A DNA stretch of 64,000 bases from Nocardioides sp. (GCF_030019515.1 NZ_JASEEQ010000001.1:124001-188000); one strand, 5' to 3'. Shown: positions 33,833 to 46,444, counted from the first letter of the stretch. Numbers and translations: made by a program. The notes: generated from the sequence alone by a model not told the origin.

Positions 33833-34657
33833 GTGGTGGACTTCCTCCAGGCTGTGGTGCTCGGGCTCATCCAGGGACTCACGGAGTTCCTCCCGATCTC
33901 CAGCAGCGCGCACCTGCGGATCTACCCCGAGCTGTTCGGCTGGGGCGACCCCGGTGCCGCCTTCACGGCTGTCATCCAGATCGGCACCGAGGTCGCGGTG
34001 CTGATGTTCTTCCGCAAGGACATCTGGCGGATCGGTCGGGCCTGGCTGCTGTCGTTGTTCAAGCCGGAGTACCGCGGTCACCTCGACGCCCGGATGGGCT
34101 GGTTCATCATCTTCGGCTCGGTGCCGATCGTGGTGCTCGGCGTCGCGCTCAAGGACGTCATCGAGGAGGACTTCCGCAGTCTCTGGCTGATCGGCACCAC
34201 CCTCATCGTCCTCGGCGTGGTCCTCGGCGTCGCCGACCGCCTCGGCGGCACCGACCGGACGATCAAGCAGATCTCGCTGCGCGACGCGATCCTGATGGGC
34301 CTGGCCCAGGCCCTCGCGCTGATCCCCGGCGTGTCCCGCTCCGGCGCGACCCTGTCCATGGGCCGGCTGCTCGGCTACGAGCGCGAGGCCGCCACCCGCT
34401 ACGCGTTCCTGCTCGCCATCCCCGCCGTGATCGGGGCCGGGATCTTCGAGCTCAAGGACATCCCGAACGGCGACAACCTCTACGGCTGGGGCCCCACGAT
34501 CGTCGCGACCATCGTGTCCTTCGTGGTCGGGTACGCCGCGATCGCGTGGCTGCTGCGCTACGTCACCACCCGGTCCTACGCCCCGTTCGTCCTCTACCGG
34601 GTGCTGCTCGGCGCCGCGACCCTGGTCCTCGTCGCGACCGGCGTGATTGCGGCGTAG
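33833..34657 (+). CDS. uppP: undecaprenyl-diphosphate phosphatase (BacA type)
   Basis: A 274-residue integral membrane enzyme that converts undecaprenyl diphosphate to the monophosphate, recycling the carrier for peptidoglycan synthesis and giving bacitracin tolerance. The two hallmark motifs are GLIQGLTEFLPISSSAHLRI (residues 10-29) and PGVSRSGATLSMGRLLG near residue 165, with about seven or eight membrane segments. GTG 33833 (or the adjacent GTG 33836) follows a leaderless-type box. The stop codon abuts the stop of the convergent corA gene with no base between them. Confidence 0.95.
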   Translation: MVDFLQAVVLGLIQGLTEFLPISSSAHLRIYPELFGWGDPGAAFTAVIQIGTEVAVLMFFRKDIWRIGRAWLLSLFKPEYRGHLDARMGWFIIFGSVPIVVLGVALKDVIEEDFRSLWLIGTTLIVLGVVLGVADRLGGTDRTIKQISLRDAILMGLAQALALIPGVSRSGATLSMGRLLGYEREAATRYAFLLAIPAVIGAGIFELKDIPNGDNLYGWGPTIVATIVSFVVGYAAIAWLLRYVTTRSYAPFVLYRVLLGAATLVLVATGVIAA

Positions 34658-35629
34658 CTACAGCCACCCGGACCTCTTGAACAACACCCACAGTCCGAGG
34701 GCGACCACTGCCATCAGGCCGATGGCGAACGGGTAGCCGTAGGTCCAGTCGAGCTCGGGCATGTGCCGGAAGTTCATGCCGTAGATACCGGCGATCAGCG
34801 TCGGGACGACCACGAGCGCTGCTCCGGCCGAGATCTTGCGCATGTCGTTGTTCTGCTGCACCGAGATCTGAGCGAGGTGGGCGTCGAAGGCCGTCGAGAG
34901 CAGGGTGTCGAGGCTGTCCACGGTCTCCGCCGCGCGTGCCAGGTGGTCACCGACGTCGCGGAAGAACGGCGCCGTCTCCCTCGGGATGCCCTCGCTCGTG
35001 CCGGCGGCCAGCCGCGCCATCGGGTCCCGCAACGGCAGCACGGCCCGGCGCACCTCCGCGAGCTCCCTCTTGAGCACGTAGATCCGAGCAGCGTCGTCGG
35101 TGCGCTCATCGGAGAACACCGATGTCTCGATCTCGTCCACGTCGACGACCAGCTCGTCGACGACGGCGACGTGCCCGTCGACGACGTGGTCGCAGACGGC
35201 GTAGAGCACGGCCGGGGGTCCGTGGACGAGCAGGTCCCGACTGCACTCGAGGAACTCTCGCGACGAGTGCAGCGCACTGCCCTCCCCGTGGCGCACGCTG
35301 ACCACGAAGTCGCGGCCGACGAACAGCGCGATCTCACCGGTCTCGACGGCGTCATCGGCGTCGACGTACCAGAGCGTCTTCAAGATCACGAAGAGCGTGT
35401 CGTCGTAGCGCTCCAGCTTCGGCCGCTGGTGCGCCTTCACGGTGTCCTCGACCGCGAGCGGGTGCAGCCCGAAGACCTCGGCGACCTCGGCGATCTCCTC
35501 GGCGCTCGGGTCGTGCATGCCCACCCACACGAAGTCGCCGTCGCGGTCGGCCCGCGCTCGTAGGGCCCGGACGTCACCGCCGCCCTCGACGCGGACACCC
35601 TGGCGGTACAGGGCGCAGTCGACGATCAC
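34658..35629 (-). CDS. corA: CorA-family magnesium/cobalt transporter
   Basis: A 323-residue divalent-cation channel. A large N-terminal cytosolic domain (residues 1-255) leads into two C-terminal membrane helices; the selectivity motif YGMN is at the end of the first (IAGIYGMNFRHMPELDW), and the protein ends in a basic Trp-containing tail. Features such as HPLAVEDTVKAHQRPKLERYDD near residue 55 match the family. GTG 35629 lies six bases from a TACCGT box. The gene is divergent from the phosphatase gene, only 32 bases away. Confidence 0.93.
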   Translation of the reverse strand: MIVDCALYRQGVRVEGGGDVRALRARADRDGDFVWVGMHDPSAEEIAEVAEVFGLHPLAVEDTVKAHQRPKLERYDDTLFVILKTLWYVDADDAVETGEIALFVGRDFVVSVRHGEGSALHSSREFLECSRDLLVHGPPAVLYAVCDHVVDGHVAVVDELVVDVDEIETSVFSDERTDDAARIYVLKRELAEVRRAVLPLRDPMARLAAGTSEGIPRETAPFFRDVGDHLARAAETVDSLDTLLSTAFDAHLAQISVQQNNDMRKISAGAALVVVPTLIAGIYGMNFRHMPELDWTYGYPFAIGLMAVVALGLWVLFKRSGWL

Positions 35630-35635
35630 GGGCCC

Positions 35636-35641
35636 ACGGTA
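35636..35641 (-). promoter_or_regulatory. leaderless-type -10 box for corA
   Basis: TACCGT on the minus strand, six bases before GTG 35629. The opposing box at 35649-35654 is seven bases away. Confidence 0.6.
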
Positions 35642-35648
35642 GCCCCAC

Positions 35649-35654
35649 TACAGT
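35649..35654 (+). promoter_or_regulatory. leaderless-type -10 box for the histidine phosphatase gene
   Basis: TACAGT, seven bases before ATG 35662. Confidence 0.6.
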
Positions 35655-35661
35655 CCACCGC

Positions 35662-36390
35662 ATGGCAACCGTGATCCTCGTCCGGCACGGCCGGACGACG
35701 GCGAACGCCGCGGGCACGCTCACCGGCCGGCTCCCCGGGGTGCGGCTCGACGGCACCGGCGCGGAGCAGGCCGTGCGAGCCGCCGAGCGGCTCAGCAGCG
35801 TGCCGCTCGCCGCGATCATCAGCAGCCCGCTCGAGCGGTGCCGGCAGACCGCCAAGGCGATCGCCGGCGCCCGGACCGACCCGATCCGCGTCACCACCGA
35901 CCGCGGGATCACCGAGTGCGACTACGGCGCCTGGCAGGGCCGGCCGCTCAAGGAGCTCGCCAAGGAGAAGCTCTGGTCCACCGTCCAGACCCAGCCCTCG
36001 GCGGTCGTCTTCCCCGAGGGCGAGTCGATGTCGGCGATGCAGGCGCGCGCCGTGGCCGCCGTACGCCGCCAGGACGCCGCCGTCGACGCCGAGCACGGCC
36101 CCGGTGCCGTGTGGGTCGCGGTCAGCCACGGCGACGTCATCAAGTCCGTCCTGGCCGACGCGCTCGGCATGCACCTCGACCTGTTCCAGCGGCTCCACGT
36201 CGACCCGGCGTCGATCTCGGTCATCCGCTACACCGCCACGCGCCCCTATGTGCTCGCGACCAACACGCACGCGGGCGACCTGTCCTGGCTCGCCCCGGCC
36301 CGCCCTCGCGGCCAGCGGCGGCGGTCCCGCACCCAGCGCTCCGACGACGCGGTCGTCGGCGGGGGAGCCGGGCCTTCGACAGGGTCCTAG
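35662..36390 (+). CDS. histidine phosphatase family protein (MSMEG_4193 type)
   Basis: A 242-residue phosphoglycerate-mutase-like phosphatase. The catalytic His lies in VILVRHGRTTANAAGT at the N-terminus, the second phosphate-pocket His in VWVAVSHGDVIKSVLAD, and the acid residue in TECDYGAWQGRPLKEL. Members of this subgroup sit immediately upstream of DUF3090 and mshC in actinobacteria; the substrate is not established. The C-terminal 30 residues are basic and disordered. Confidence 0.88.
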   Translation: MATVILVRHGRTTANAAGTLTGRLPGVRLDGTGAEQAVRAAERLSSVPLAAIISSPLERCRQTAKAIAGARTDPIRVTTDRGITECDYGAWQGRPLKELAKEKLWSTVQTQPSAVVFPEGESMSAMQARAVAAVRRQDAAVDAEHGPGAVWVAVSHGDVIKSVLADALGMHLDLFQRLHVDPASISVIRYTATRPYVLATNTHAGDLSWLAPARPRGQRRRSRTQRSDDAVVGGGAGPSTGS

Positions 36391-36393
36391 GGT
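36388..36393 (+). promoter_or_regulatory. leaderless-type -10 box for the DUF3090 gene
   Basis: TAGGGT, six bases before ATG 36400; its first three bases are the stop codon of the phosphatase gene. Confidence 0.55.
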
Positions 36394-36399
36394 GGGCGC

Positions 36400-36975
36400 A
36401 TGCCTGTCGTCCATGGATTCGACCCGCCGGAGCGGTTCGTCGCCGGCACCGTCGGCCCCCCAGGGGAGCGGACCTTCTTCCTCCAGGCCCGCTCCGGCAG
36501 CCGCGTGGTCAGCGTCGCGCTCGAGAAGCAGCAGGTCCAAGCGCTGGCCGAGCGGGTGGACGAGCTGCTCGACGAGGTGATGGCCGGCGAGCCGGGCGAC
36601 ACGATCGTCCCGGCGGTGGCCCCGCTCGGGCTCGAGGACTCCGAGCCGCTGGACCAGCCGATCGAGGAGGAGTTCCGCGCCGGCACCATGACACTGTCGT
36701 GGGACCCGGCCGACGAGCGGGTCGTGATCGAGGTCTTCCCGTTCACCGAGGCGGCAGTGGTCACCCCGGACCAGCTCGACGAGGACTTCGAGGAGCCCGA
36801 GCCCGACGAGGTGTTCCTGGTCCGGCTCGCCGCGGGCCCGGCCCGGGCCTTCGTCAAGCGGGCCGAGCAGGTACTCGAGGCGGGCCGCCCGACCTGCCCC
36901 TTCTGCGGCAACCCGATCGACCCGGACGGGCACCTGTGCGTCCGCGCCAACGGCTTCCGGCGCCGCGATCCGTGA
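36400..36975 (+). CDS. DUF3090 family protein
   Basis: A 191-residue actinobacterial protein of unknown function. The N-terminus (FDPPERFVAGTVGPPGERTFFLQA) and the C-terminal zinc-knuckle-like CPFCGNPIDPDGHLC are characteristic. One Cys pair plus the final Cys/His could bind zinc. It is embedded in the conserved block between the phosphatase and the SCO1664-type gene and overlaps the latter by four bases (GTGA), so they are co-translated. A link to mycothiol metabolism is suggested only by position. Confidence 0.88.
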   Translation: MPVVHGFDPPERFVAGTVGPPGERTFFLQARSGSRVVSVALEKQQVQALAERVDELLDEVMAGEPGDTIVPAVAPLGLEDSEPLDQPIEEEFRAGTMTLSWDPADERVVIEVFPFTEAAVVTPDQLDEDFEEPEPDEVFLVRLAAGPARAFVKRAEQVLEAGRPTCPFCGNPIDPDGHLCVRANGFRRRDP

Positions 36976-37745
36976 CCACCGACGCAGGGCGCGACCTGCT
37001 CGAGGGTGACCTCGTGCTGCACGGCCGCGTGATGCCGGCCTCGAACGCGACCTTCGTCGGCGAGATCGGCGGGGTGAAGGTCGTCTACAAGCCGGTCGCC
37101 GGCGAGCGCCCGCTGTGGGACTTCCCGGACGGCACCCTGGCCGGCCGGGAGCGTGCGGCGTACCTCGTCTCGGAGGCGACCGGCTGGAACGTCGTCCCCG
37201 AGACCTGGCTGCGGGACGGCCCGCACGGTCCGGGCATGGTGCAACGCTGGCAGGAGCCCGACGACGAGCAGGTCGCGGTCACGCTGGTGCCGGAGGGGCA
37301 GGTGCCCGCAGGCTGGCGACACGTCTTCGACGGCCTCGACGGCCACGACCGGCCGGTGTCGCTGATCCACGAGGACTCGGCGCCGCTGCGCCGGATGGCG
37401 ATCTTCGACATCCTCGTCAACAACGCCGACCGCAAGGGCGGACACGTGCTCGCGATGACCGACGGGCACCGGTACGGCGTCGACCACGGCGTCACCTTCC
37501 ACACCGAGCACAAGCACCGCACCGTGCTGTGGGGGTGGCTGGGCGAGGAGCTCACCGCCGACGAGGTGACCGCAGTGCGCCGGCTCGGGGTCGAGGCCGG
37601 CGCGGCGCTCGGCGACGCTCTCGCGCCCCACCTCAGCGACCCCGAGATCGAGGCCCTGGTGCGGCGCTGCGCGCGGCTCGCGGACCGGGCCGTGATGCCC
37701 TCGCCGCACGGCGAGTGGCCCGCGATCCCGTGGCCGCCGTTCTGA
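36972..37745 (+). CDS. SCO1664 family protein (PI3/4-kinase-like fold)
   Basis: A 257-residue protein with a phosphatidylinositol-kinase-like core: [20 protein letters not shown] for nucleotide binding, [19 protein letters not shown] as the catalytic loop and [14 protein letters not shown] as the metal-binding segment. It may phosphorylate a protein or small molecule. GTG 36972 overlaps the DUF3090 stop. It precedes mshC, as in Streptomyces. Confidence 0.85.
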   Translation: MTTDAGRDLLEGDLVLHGRVMPASNATFVGEIGGVKVVYKPVAGERPLWDFPDGTLAGRERAAYLVSEATGWNVVPETWLRDGPHGPGMVQRWQEPDDEQVAVTLVPEGQVPAGWRHVFDGLDGHDRPVSLIHEDSAPLRRMAIFDILVNNADRKGGHVLAMTDGHRYGVDHGVTFHTEHKHRTVLWGWLGEELTADEVTAVRRLGVEAGAALGDALAPHLSDPEIEALVRRCARLADRAVMPSPHGEWPAIPWPPF

Positions 37746-37755
37746 GATCGGCGGA

Positions 37756-37761
37756 TAGGCT
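37756..37761 (+). promoter_or_regulatory. leaderless-type -10 box for mshC
   Basis: TAGGCT, seven bases before ATG 37769. Confidence 0.6.
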
Positions 37762-37768
37762 TCGCCGC

Positions 37769-39016
37769 ATGCGAGCCTGGCCCACCCCGGAGATCCCGAC
37801 GCTGCCGGTCCCGGGACCGCCCGTGGCGCTGCACGACACGCCGTCGGGTCACAAGGTCACGACGACCCCGGACGGGCCCGCTCGCCTGTACGTCTGCGGG
37901 ATCACGCCGTACGACGCCACGCACCTGGGGCACGCCGCGACGTACGTCGCCTTCGACCTGCTCAACCGCGCCTGGCGCAACGCCGGGCACGAGGTCACCT
38001 ACGTGCAGAACGTGACCGACGTGGACGACCCCCTCCTCGAGCGTGCCGAGAAGGTGCGCGTCGACTGGGTGGAGCTCGCCGAGCGCGAGACCGAGCTGTT
38101 CCGGCAGGACATGGCCGCGCTGCGGGTGATCCCCCCGGACCACTACGTCGGTGCCGTGGAGTCGATTCCGCTGGTCATCGACCTGATCGGGCGCCTCGAG
38201 GCCGCGGGGGCGATCTACCGGGTCGAGGACGACCTCTACTTCTCCGTGACCGCCGACCCGGCCTTCGGCGCGGAGTCCGGCTGGGACCGCGAGCGGATGC
38301 TCGCGATCTACCCCGAGCGCGGCGGCGACCCCGACCGGCCCGGCAAGAAGGACCCGCTCGACTGCGTCGTGTGGCGCGGCCGTCGCGAGGGTGAGCCGTC
38401 GTGGGAGAGCCCGTGGGGTCCGGGGCGCCCGGGCTGGCACGTGGAGTGCACCGCGATCGCGCAGCGTCACCTCGGCTCGAGCTTCGACGTCCAGGGCGGC
38501 GGCAGCGACCTGGTGTTCCCGCACCACGAGATGTGCGCCGGTCACGCCCAGGTCGCGGTCCCCGGCACGCCGTTCGCGCAGGTCTACAGCCACGGCGGCA
38601 TGGTCGGCTACGACGGCGAGAAGATGTCGAAGTCCCGCGGCAACCTGGTCTTCGTCTCGGCGCTGCGCAACAGCGACGTCGACCCGATGGCGATCCGGCT
38701 CGCGCTGTTGCGCCACCACTTCCGCGCCGACTGGGAGTGGACCGACGACCAGCTGTGGACCGCTGTCGACGATGTCGCCCGCTGGCGCAAGGCCCTCTCG
38801 CTGGGCGCCGGCGCCCCCGCCGGCCCGGTGATCGACGAGATGCTCACCGCCCTCGCCGACGACCTGGACGCCCCGCGGGCGACCGCGGCGGTGGACCGGT
38901 GGGTCGCGGCCACCCTGGGCACCGACGACCTCGCCGACACCAGCGACCCCGACGCGGGCAGCCGGCTGCTCGCCGCCCTCGACGCCGCCCTCGGCCTGGC
39001 TCTCTGGCTCAGCTGA
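37769..39016 (+). CDS. mshC: L-cysteine:1D-myo-inositol 2-amino-2-deoxy-glucopyranoside ligase
   Basis: A 415-residue homologue of cysteinyl-tRNA synthetase that joins cysteine to GlcN-inositol in mycothiol biosynthesis. Class I synthetase motifs are present: [20 protein letters not shown] (zinc Cys and HIGH-like HLGH) and [11 protein letters not shown] (KMSKS). It lacks the anticodon-binding C-terminus of true CysS, and [10 protein letters not shown]-type zinc ligands occur near residue 225 ([10 protein letters not shown]). The length and the upstream DUF3090/SCO1664 genes support MshC over CysS. The presence of mycothiol synthesis supports an actinobacterial host. Confidence 0.93.
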   Translation: MRAWPTPEIPTLPVPGPPVALHDTPSGHKVTTTPDGPARLYVCGITPYDATHLGHAATYVAFDLLNRAWRNAGHEVTYVQNVTDVDDPLLERAEKVRVDWVELAERETELFRQDMAALRVIPPDHYVGAVESIPLVIDLIGRLEAAGAIYRVEDDLYFSVTADPAFGAESGWDRERMLAIYPERGGDPDRPGKKDPLDCVVWRGRREGEPSWESPWGPGRPGWHVECTAIAQRHLGSSFDVQGGGSDLVFPHHEMCAGHAQVAVPGTPFAQVYSHGGMVGYDGEKMSKSRGNLVFVSALRNSDVDPMAIRLALLRHHFRADWEWTDDQLWTAVDDVARWRKALSLGAGAPAGPVIDEMLTALADDLDAPRATAAVDRWVAATLGTDDLADTSDPDAGSRLLAALDAALGLALWLS

Positions 39017-39049
39017 CCCTCGCTCTCACCTGGCGCGGGCCCCGACTGT

Positions 39050-39112
39050 CGTGGTTTGGTCACCAACGACAGAACGGGAGCGCTCCCAATCGCGGTTGGT
39101 GACCAAACGACG
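39050..39112. repeat. 63-bp bipartite inverted repeat, copy 5
   Basis: Left half 39050-39071, spacer 39072-39090, right half 39091-39112. The spacer itself contains the 12-bp palindrome GGGAGCGCTCCC. The element is centred between convergent mshC and PAC2 genes, with 33 bases to each stop. Confidence 0.95.
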
Positions 39113-39145
39113 GGCGCCGCCGGCGCCCCTGACCCGCCCCGGCGC

Positions 39146-39994
39146 CTACTCGTCGCCCTGACGGCGCTTGAGGTACCGCTCGAACTCGCGCGCGATCGCC
39201 TCGCCGGAGGCCTCGGGCAGCTCGGTGGTGTCGCGGGTCTCCTCGAGCGCACGCACGTAGTCGGCGATGTCCTCGTCCTCCTCCGCGAGCTCATCGACGC
39301 CGCGCTCCCAGGCACGGGCGTCCTCGGGCAGGTCGCCGAGGGGGATGCTGACCTCGAGCAGGTCCTCGAGCTGCCCGATCAGCGCCAGCGTCGCCTTCGG
39401 GCACGGCGGCTGCGCGACGTAGTGGGGCACGGCTGCCCAGTACGACACCGCCGGCACGTCCACCCGCATGCACGCGTCCTGGAACACCCCGACGATGCCG
39501 GTCGGCCCCTCGTACGTCGACTGCACGAGCTTGAGCCGGTCGACGAGCTCGGGCTCGGTCGCGGTGCCGCTCACCGGGATCGGGCGGGTGTGGGGGGTGT
39601 CGGCGAGCAGCGCGCCGAGTGTCACCACGAGCTGGCCGTCGAGCTCGTCGCAGGCGGCGAGCAGCTCGGCGCAGAACTGGCGCCACCGCATGTTCGGCTC
39701 GATGCCCCGGATCAGGATCACGTCCCGGTCGAGGTCCGGGGGAGAGGCGATCGCGATCTCGGTGCTCGGCCAGGTGAGCCGGCGATGACCGAACTCGTCG
39801 GTCCCGACCACCGGACGGTTGACCTGGAAGTCGTAGAAGTCCTCCGGGTCCACGGCGCCGACGGTCCGGGCGCCCCACACCTGGATCAGGTGGTCGACCA
39901 CCGAGGACGCCGCGTCCGCGGCGTCGTTCCAGCCCTCGAAGGCGGCGATGACGACGGGGTCCACCAGGTCCGGCACGTCCTCGAGCTCGATCAC
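39146..39994 (-). CDS. PAC2 family protein
   Basis: A 282-residue protein of the PAC2 (proteasome assembly chaperone 2-like) family: [26 protein letters not shown] at the N-terminus and [20 protein letters not shown] near residue 95. In bacteria this family is not shown to assist proteasomes, and this gene lies 8 kb before arc. The C-terminal 50 residues are acidic ([16 protein letters not shown]). GTG 39994 lies six bases after a TACGCT box. It is divergent from metH. Confidence 0.88.
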   Translation of the reverse strand: MIELEDVPDLVDPVVIAAFEGWNDAADAASSVVDHLIQVWGARTVGAVDPEDFYDFQVNRPVVGTDEFGHRRLTWPSTEIAIASPPDLDRDVILIRGIEPNMRWRQFCAELLAACDELDGQLVVTLGALLADTPHTRPIPVSGTATEPELVDRLKLVQSTYEGPTGIVGVFQDACMRVDVPAVSYWAAVPHYVAQPPCPKATLALIGQLEDLLEVSIPLGDLPEDARAWERGVDELAEEDEDIADYVRALEETRDTTELPEASGEAIAREFERYLKRRQGDE

Positions 39995-40000
39995 CCCACA

Positions 40001-40006
40001 AGCGTA
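40001..40006 (-). promoter_or_regulatory. leaderless-type -10 box for the PAC2 gene
   Basis: TACGCT on the minus strand, six bases before GTG 39994. Confidence 0.6.
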
Positions 40007-40061
40007 GTCGCCGTGAGGATTTCTCCCCGGCGGATGCGCGATGTCACGATCTGGATGGCGG

Positions 40062-40076
40062 GTCCACGTCGTGGAC
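40062..40076. promoter_or_regulatory. 15-bp palindrome at the -35 region of metH
   Basis: GTCCACG-T-CGTGGAC, perfect 7+1+7. It sits just upstream of the TACGCT/TATAGA -10 candidates (40085-40095), so it could be an operator. Confidence 0.4.
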
Positions 40077-40084
40077 ACGGTTCC

Positions 40085-40095
40085 TACGCTATAGA
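40085..40095 (+). promoter_or_regulatory. -10 region of metH
   Basis: Overlapping TACGCT (40085-40090) and TATAGA (40090-40095). The resulting leader of about 30 bases contains GAGAGGAG. No cobalamin riboswitch fits in this short leader. Confidence 0.45.
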
Positions 40096-40128
40096 CGTCG
40101 TCCCTCCGGGCGGCAGAGAGGAGTCCCG

Positions 40129-43852
<3,724 letters not shown>

Positions 43853-43860
<8 letters not shown>

Positions 43861-44536
43861 CCTTCCCGGTGGGCCCCGGCGGCTGCCGGCGGCCGTCCTC
43901 TGGGACATGGACGGCACCCTGGTCGACACCGAGCCCTACTGGATCGAGGCCGAGTACGAGCTGGCCGAGCGGTACGGCGGCCGCTGGAGCGACGCCGATG
44001 CGCTGAACCTGGTCGGCAACGACCTGCTCTCCTCGGGCCACTACATCCGCGAGCACATGGGGATCGACGTCAGTGCCGAGCAGATCGTCGAGGAGCTCCT
44101 CGACGGCGTGGTGGGCCGGGTCGAGCGCCAGGTCCCGTGGCGGCCCGGGGCCGTCGACCTCCTGGACCGGATCCGCGGCGCCGGCATCCCGTGCGCGCTC
44201 GTCACCATGTCCTACGAGCGGTTCGTGGCTCCGATCCTGGCGCGGCTGCCCGCCGAGACGTTCCGCGTGGTCGTGACCGGCGACCGGGTCGAGCGGGGCA
44301 AGCCCCACCCCGAGCCGTACCTGACCGCCGCCGCCGCGCTGGGGCTCGCACCGGACCAGTGCCTGGCGATCGAGGACTCCAACACCGGCGCGAAGTCGGC
44401 GGAGGCCGCCGGGTGCCTGGTGCTGGTCGTGGAGAACCACGTCCCGGTCCTGGCCGGTCCGCGGCGGGTCTTCGCCGACACCCTCGACGGGCTCGACATC
44501 GGCGAGGTGTGGTCACGGGACGCACGAGGTGACTAG
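43853..44536 (+). CDS. HAD-family phosphatase (beta-phosphoglucomutase-like)
   Basis: A 227-residue haloacid dehalogenase-type phosphohydrolase. Motif I is [15 protein letters not shown] with the nucleophile Asp, motif II is [10 protein letters not shown], motif III is [10 protein letters not shown] with the Lys, and motif IV is [18 protein letters not shown]. An alpha-helical cap lies between motifs I and II. The substrate is probably a sugar phosphate but is not assigned. It overlaps metH by eight bases, an arrangement common in actinobacteria, so it is co-transcribed with metH. Confidence 0.9.
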
Positions 44537-44551
44537 TCGATGACTAGTCAC
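44529..44551. promoter_or_regulatory. 23-bp perfect inverted repeat, operator candidate
   Basis: GTGACTAGTC-GAT-GACTAGTCAC, a 10+3+10 dyad overlapping the stop codon of the HAD gene. Each arm contains ACTAGT, so it also reads as two direct copies. It lies 114 bases before the secreted-protein gene that leads a two-component operon. It could instead terminate metH-HAD transcription. Confidence 0.55.
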
Positions 44552-44665
44552 CCGGCCGCAAGGTCCTAGTACCACCGGACAATGGCGCACCGCCCTCGCG
44601 GCGTCGGAGGATGAGGACATCTCGGGGGGAGCTGTTCCACCTGGATAGGTCCGAAAAGGTTGAAG

Positions 44666-45088
44666 ATGTTCGTCCGACGCGTTCCCGCCATCGTGCTCAG
44701 CCTCGCGCTGGGTGCAGCGGCCCTCGTGAGTGCTCCTATCGCATTCGCGGGTGATGGCGGGAACGCAACGGACGTGCAGAAGGACCGGGACTCCTGCGGC
44801 GAGGGCACCGCGACCCGAGCCAAGCTCAGGGTCAGCACCGTCGAGGGCAACAACGCCCGGCTTCTTGTGGTCGGCACCGTCTGGAGCAACGACAGCGACA
44901 GCTGGGATTGGAAGCTCAAGCACAACGGCGACGTCTCCGACGAGGGGCGCGCTCGCGGGAGTGAGGACGCTGACCTCAGCTTCCGGATCTCCCGGACCAT
45001 GTTCAACGGCTACGGCGTGGACGACGTCGTGTTCCGCGCCGAGAACATCCGCACCGGTGAGGTCTGCCGCACCTTCGTGGACTACTAG
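44666..45088 (+). CDS. small secreted protein upstream of a two-component system
   Basis: A 140-residue ORF counting an upstream TTG, 138-140 residues depending on start, with a clear signal peptide (MFVRRVPAIVLSLALGAAAL, cleavage after AFA near residue 28). The mature part of about 112 residues has two Cys (DSCGEG and VCRTF) that could form a disulfide, and Trp/Asp-rich beta strands (VWSNDSDSWDWKLKHNG). No family is recognised. ATG 44666 follows AAAAGG by six bases. The sensor kinase gene begins 43-52 bases downstream, so this protein could be its ligand, co-sensor or target. Confidence 0.75.
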   Translation: MFVRRVPAIVLSLALGAAALVSAPIAFAGDGGNATDVQKDRDSCGEGTATRAKLRVSTVEGNNARLLVVGTVWSNDSDSWDWKLKHNGDVSDEGRARGSEDADLSFRISRTMFNGYGVDDVVFRAENIRTGEVCRTFVDY

Positions 45089-45130
45089 GCGCGCCGGGCA
45101 GGACCTATCCTGAGCAGGCCCCGTCGAAAG

Positions 45131-46444
45131 GTGTCCCGCTTGCGCGTCGTCCGCAGCCCCGTCGCGCTCTTCTTGCTGATCGGCACCCTCACCGTCACCG
45201 CGATCTTCCTGGGCACCAACAAGCTCGCCGACCGCGCGGCACGCCAGGAGGCGATCGCCGAGGCACAGGGGACGACCGAGGTCGTGGCCAGGTCCGTGGT
45301 CGAGCCCGACGTCCCGGAGGGACTGGTGCGGACAACCCGGCGCAAGCTGGCCGCTGCCGATCAGATGGACCGCGCGATCACACCCCGGCTGCTCGACGTC
45401 GAGACGGCTGATCGCGTGAACATCTGGACCAAGGACGGCCGGAACGTGTACTCGAGCGCGGGCAGTGCGCTGCTCGGCCGGAAGTTCCCGCTGACCGACG
45501 ATCAGCTCGACGTCATCGTCAATGGCGGCAGCGGCTCGGTCATCGCGGACCCCCATAGCCCGGAGAACCGCGAGATCGCCGCTGAGGAGGGGGCCAGCGG
45601 GTTGGTCCAGACCTACACCCGGATCACCTCGCCAGAAGGTCAGCCGCTCCTGGTGGAGGCCTACTACACCCTCGACGAGATCGAACAGAGACGCAGCGAG
45701 ATCTACTCGTCGTTCCGGTGGATCACGCTCGCGCCGCTGCTCCTGCTCATCCTGGTCGCCACCGCGATCCTGGTGACACTGACCCGCGAGCTGCGCAAGG
45801 CGGCTGCCGAGCGTGAGCGCCTGCTGCGCTCGGCGATGGAGGCCTCCGACGCGGAGCGCCGCCGGATCGCGCGGGACCTGCACGACACTGTGGTCCAGGA
45901 CCTGGCGGGCACGGCGTTCGCGATCGGCGCCCTGTCGCGCAGTCCCGAGACCCCCGCCGACGCTCGCGACACCCTCGAAGGAGCGGGATCATCGCTGCGC
46001 GACGGCCTGAAGTCCCTGCGGTCACTGCTCGTCGAGATCCATCCGCCCGACCTGCGCGCGGACGGTCTCGCCGCTGCGCTGGCCGACCTGATCGCCCCCG
46101 CGGGCACCACCGACGTCCAGGCGTCGGTGAGCGTCGAGGGGGCGGAGACGGCCTCGGACGAGAAGGCGGCCCTGGTCTGGAGGGTCGCGCAGGAGGCCGT
46201 CCGCAACGCGCTGCGGCACGCGAGCGCATCCACCCTGGCAGTCACCGTCCGCGGCGATGGTCGGCTACTGACACTCGAGGTGGTCGACGACGGGATCGGG
46301 TTCGACCCGAGCTCGATGCGCGATCCCGACCGTTACGGTCTGCGAGGCTTGCGCAGCCTGGTCGCCGACAGTGGCGGCGTGCTGGACGTCCGGTCGGCCC
46401 CGGGAGAGGGGACCACCGTGCGCATGGAGGTGGAAACCCAGTGA
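45131..46444 (+). CDS. NarL-type sensor histidine kinase
   Basis: A 437-residue membrane kinase. An N-terminal helix (VALFLLIGTLTVTAIFLG), an extracytoplasmic sensing domain of about 165 residues (Cache-like, with VNIWTKDGRNVYSS), and a second helix (FRWITLAPLLLLILVATAIL) precede the HisKA_3 domain with phosphoacceptor His251 (RRRIARDLHDTVVQDLAG) and the ATPase domain (EAVRNALRHA, VVDDGIGFD, YGLRGLRSLV). GTG 45131 overlaps the GAAAGG sequence, so TTG 45140 may be the true start. A TATCCT box at 45106-45111 may give a separate promoter. The response regulator overlaps its stop (GTGA). Confidence 0.92.
   Translation: MSRLRVVRSPVALFLLIGTLTVTAIFLGTNKLADRAARQEAIAEAQGTTEVVARSVVEPDVPEGLVRTTRRKLAAADQMDRAITPRLLDVETADRVNIWTKDGRNVYSSAGSALLGRKFPLTDDQLDVIVNGGSGSVIADPHSPENREIAAEEGASGLVQTYTRITSPEGQPLLVEAYYTLDEIEQRRSEIYSSFRWITLAPLLLLILVATAILVTLTRELRKAAAERERLLRSAMEASDAERRRIARDLHDTVVQDLAGTAFAIGALSRSPETPADARDTLEGAGSSLRDGLKSLRSLLVEIHPPDLRADGLAAALADLIAPAGTTDVQASVSVEGAETASDEKAALVWRVAQEAVRNALRHASASTLAVTVRGDGRLLTLEVVDDGIGFDPSSMRDPDRYGLRGLRSLVADSGGVLDVRSAPGEGTTVRMEVETQ

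Noticed and set aside
37769-39016. Cysteinyl-tRNA synthetase (cysS)
   Set aside because: The protein lacks the C-terminal anticodon-binding region and sits downstream of DUF3090 and SCO1664-type genes, which is the mshC context.
39995-40128. Cobalamin riboswitch ahead of metH
   Set aside because: The predicted leader is about 30 bases and no B12-box-like sequence is visible.
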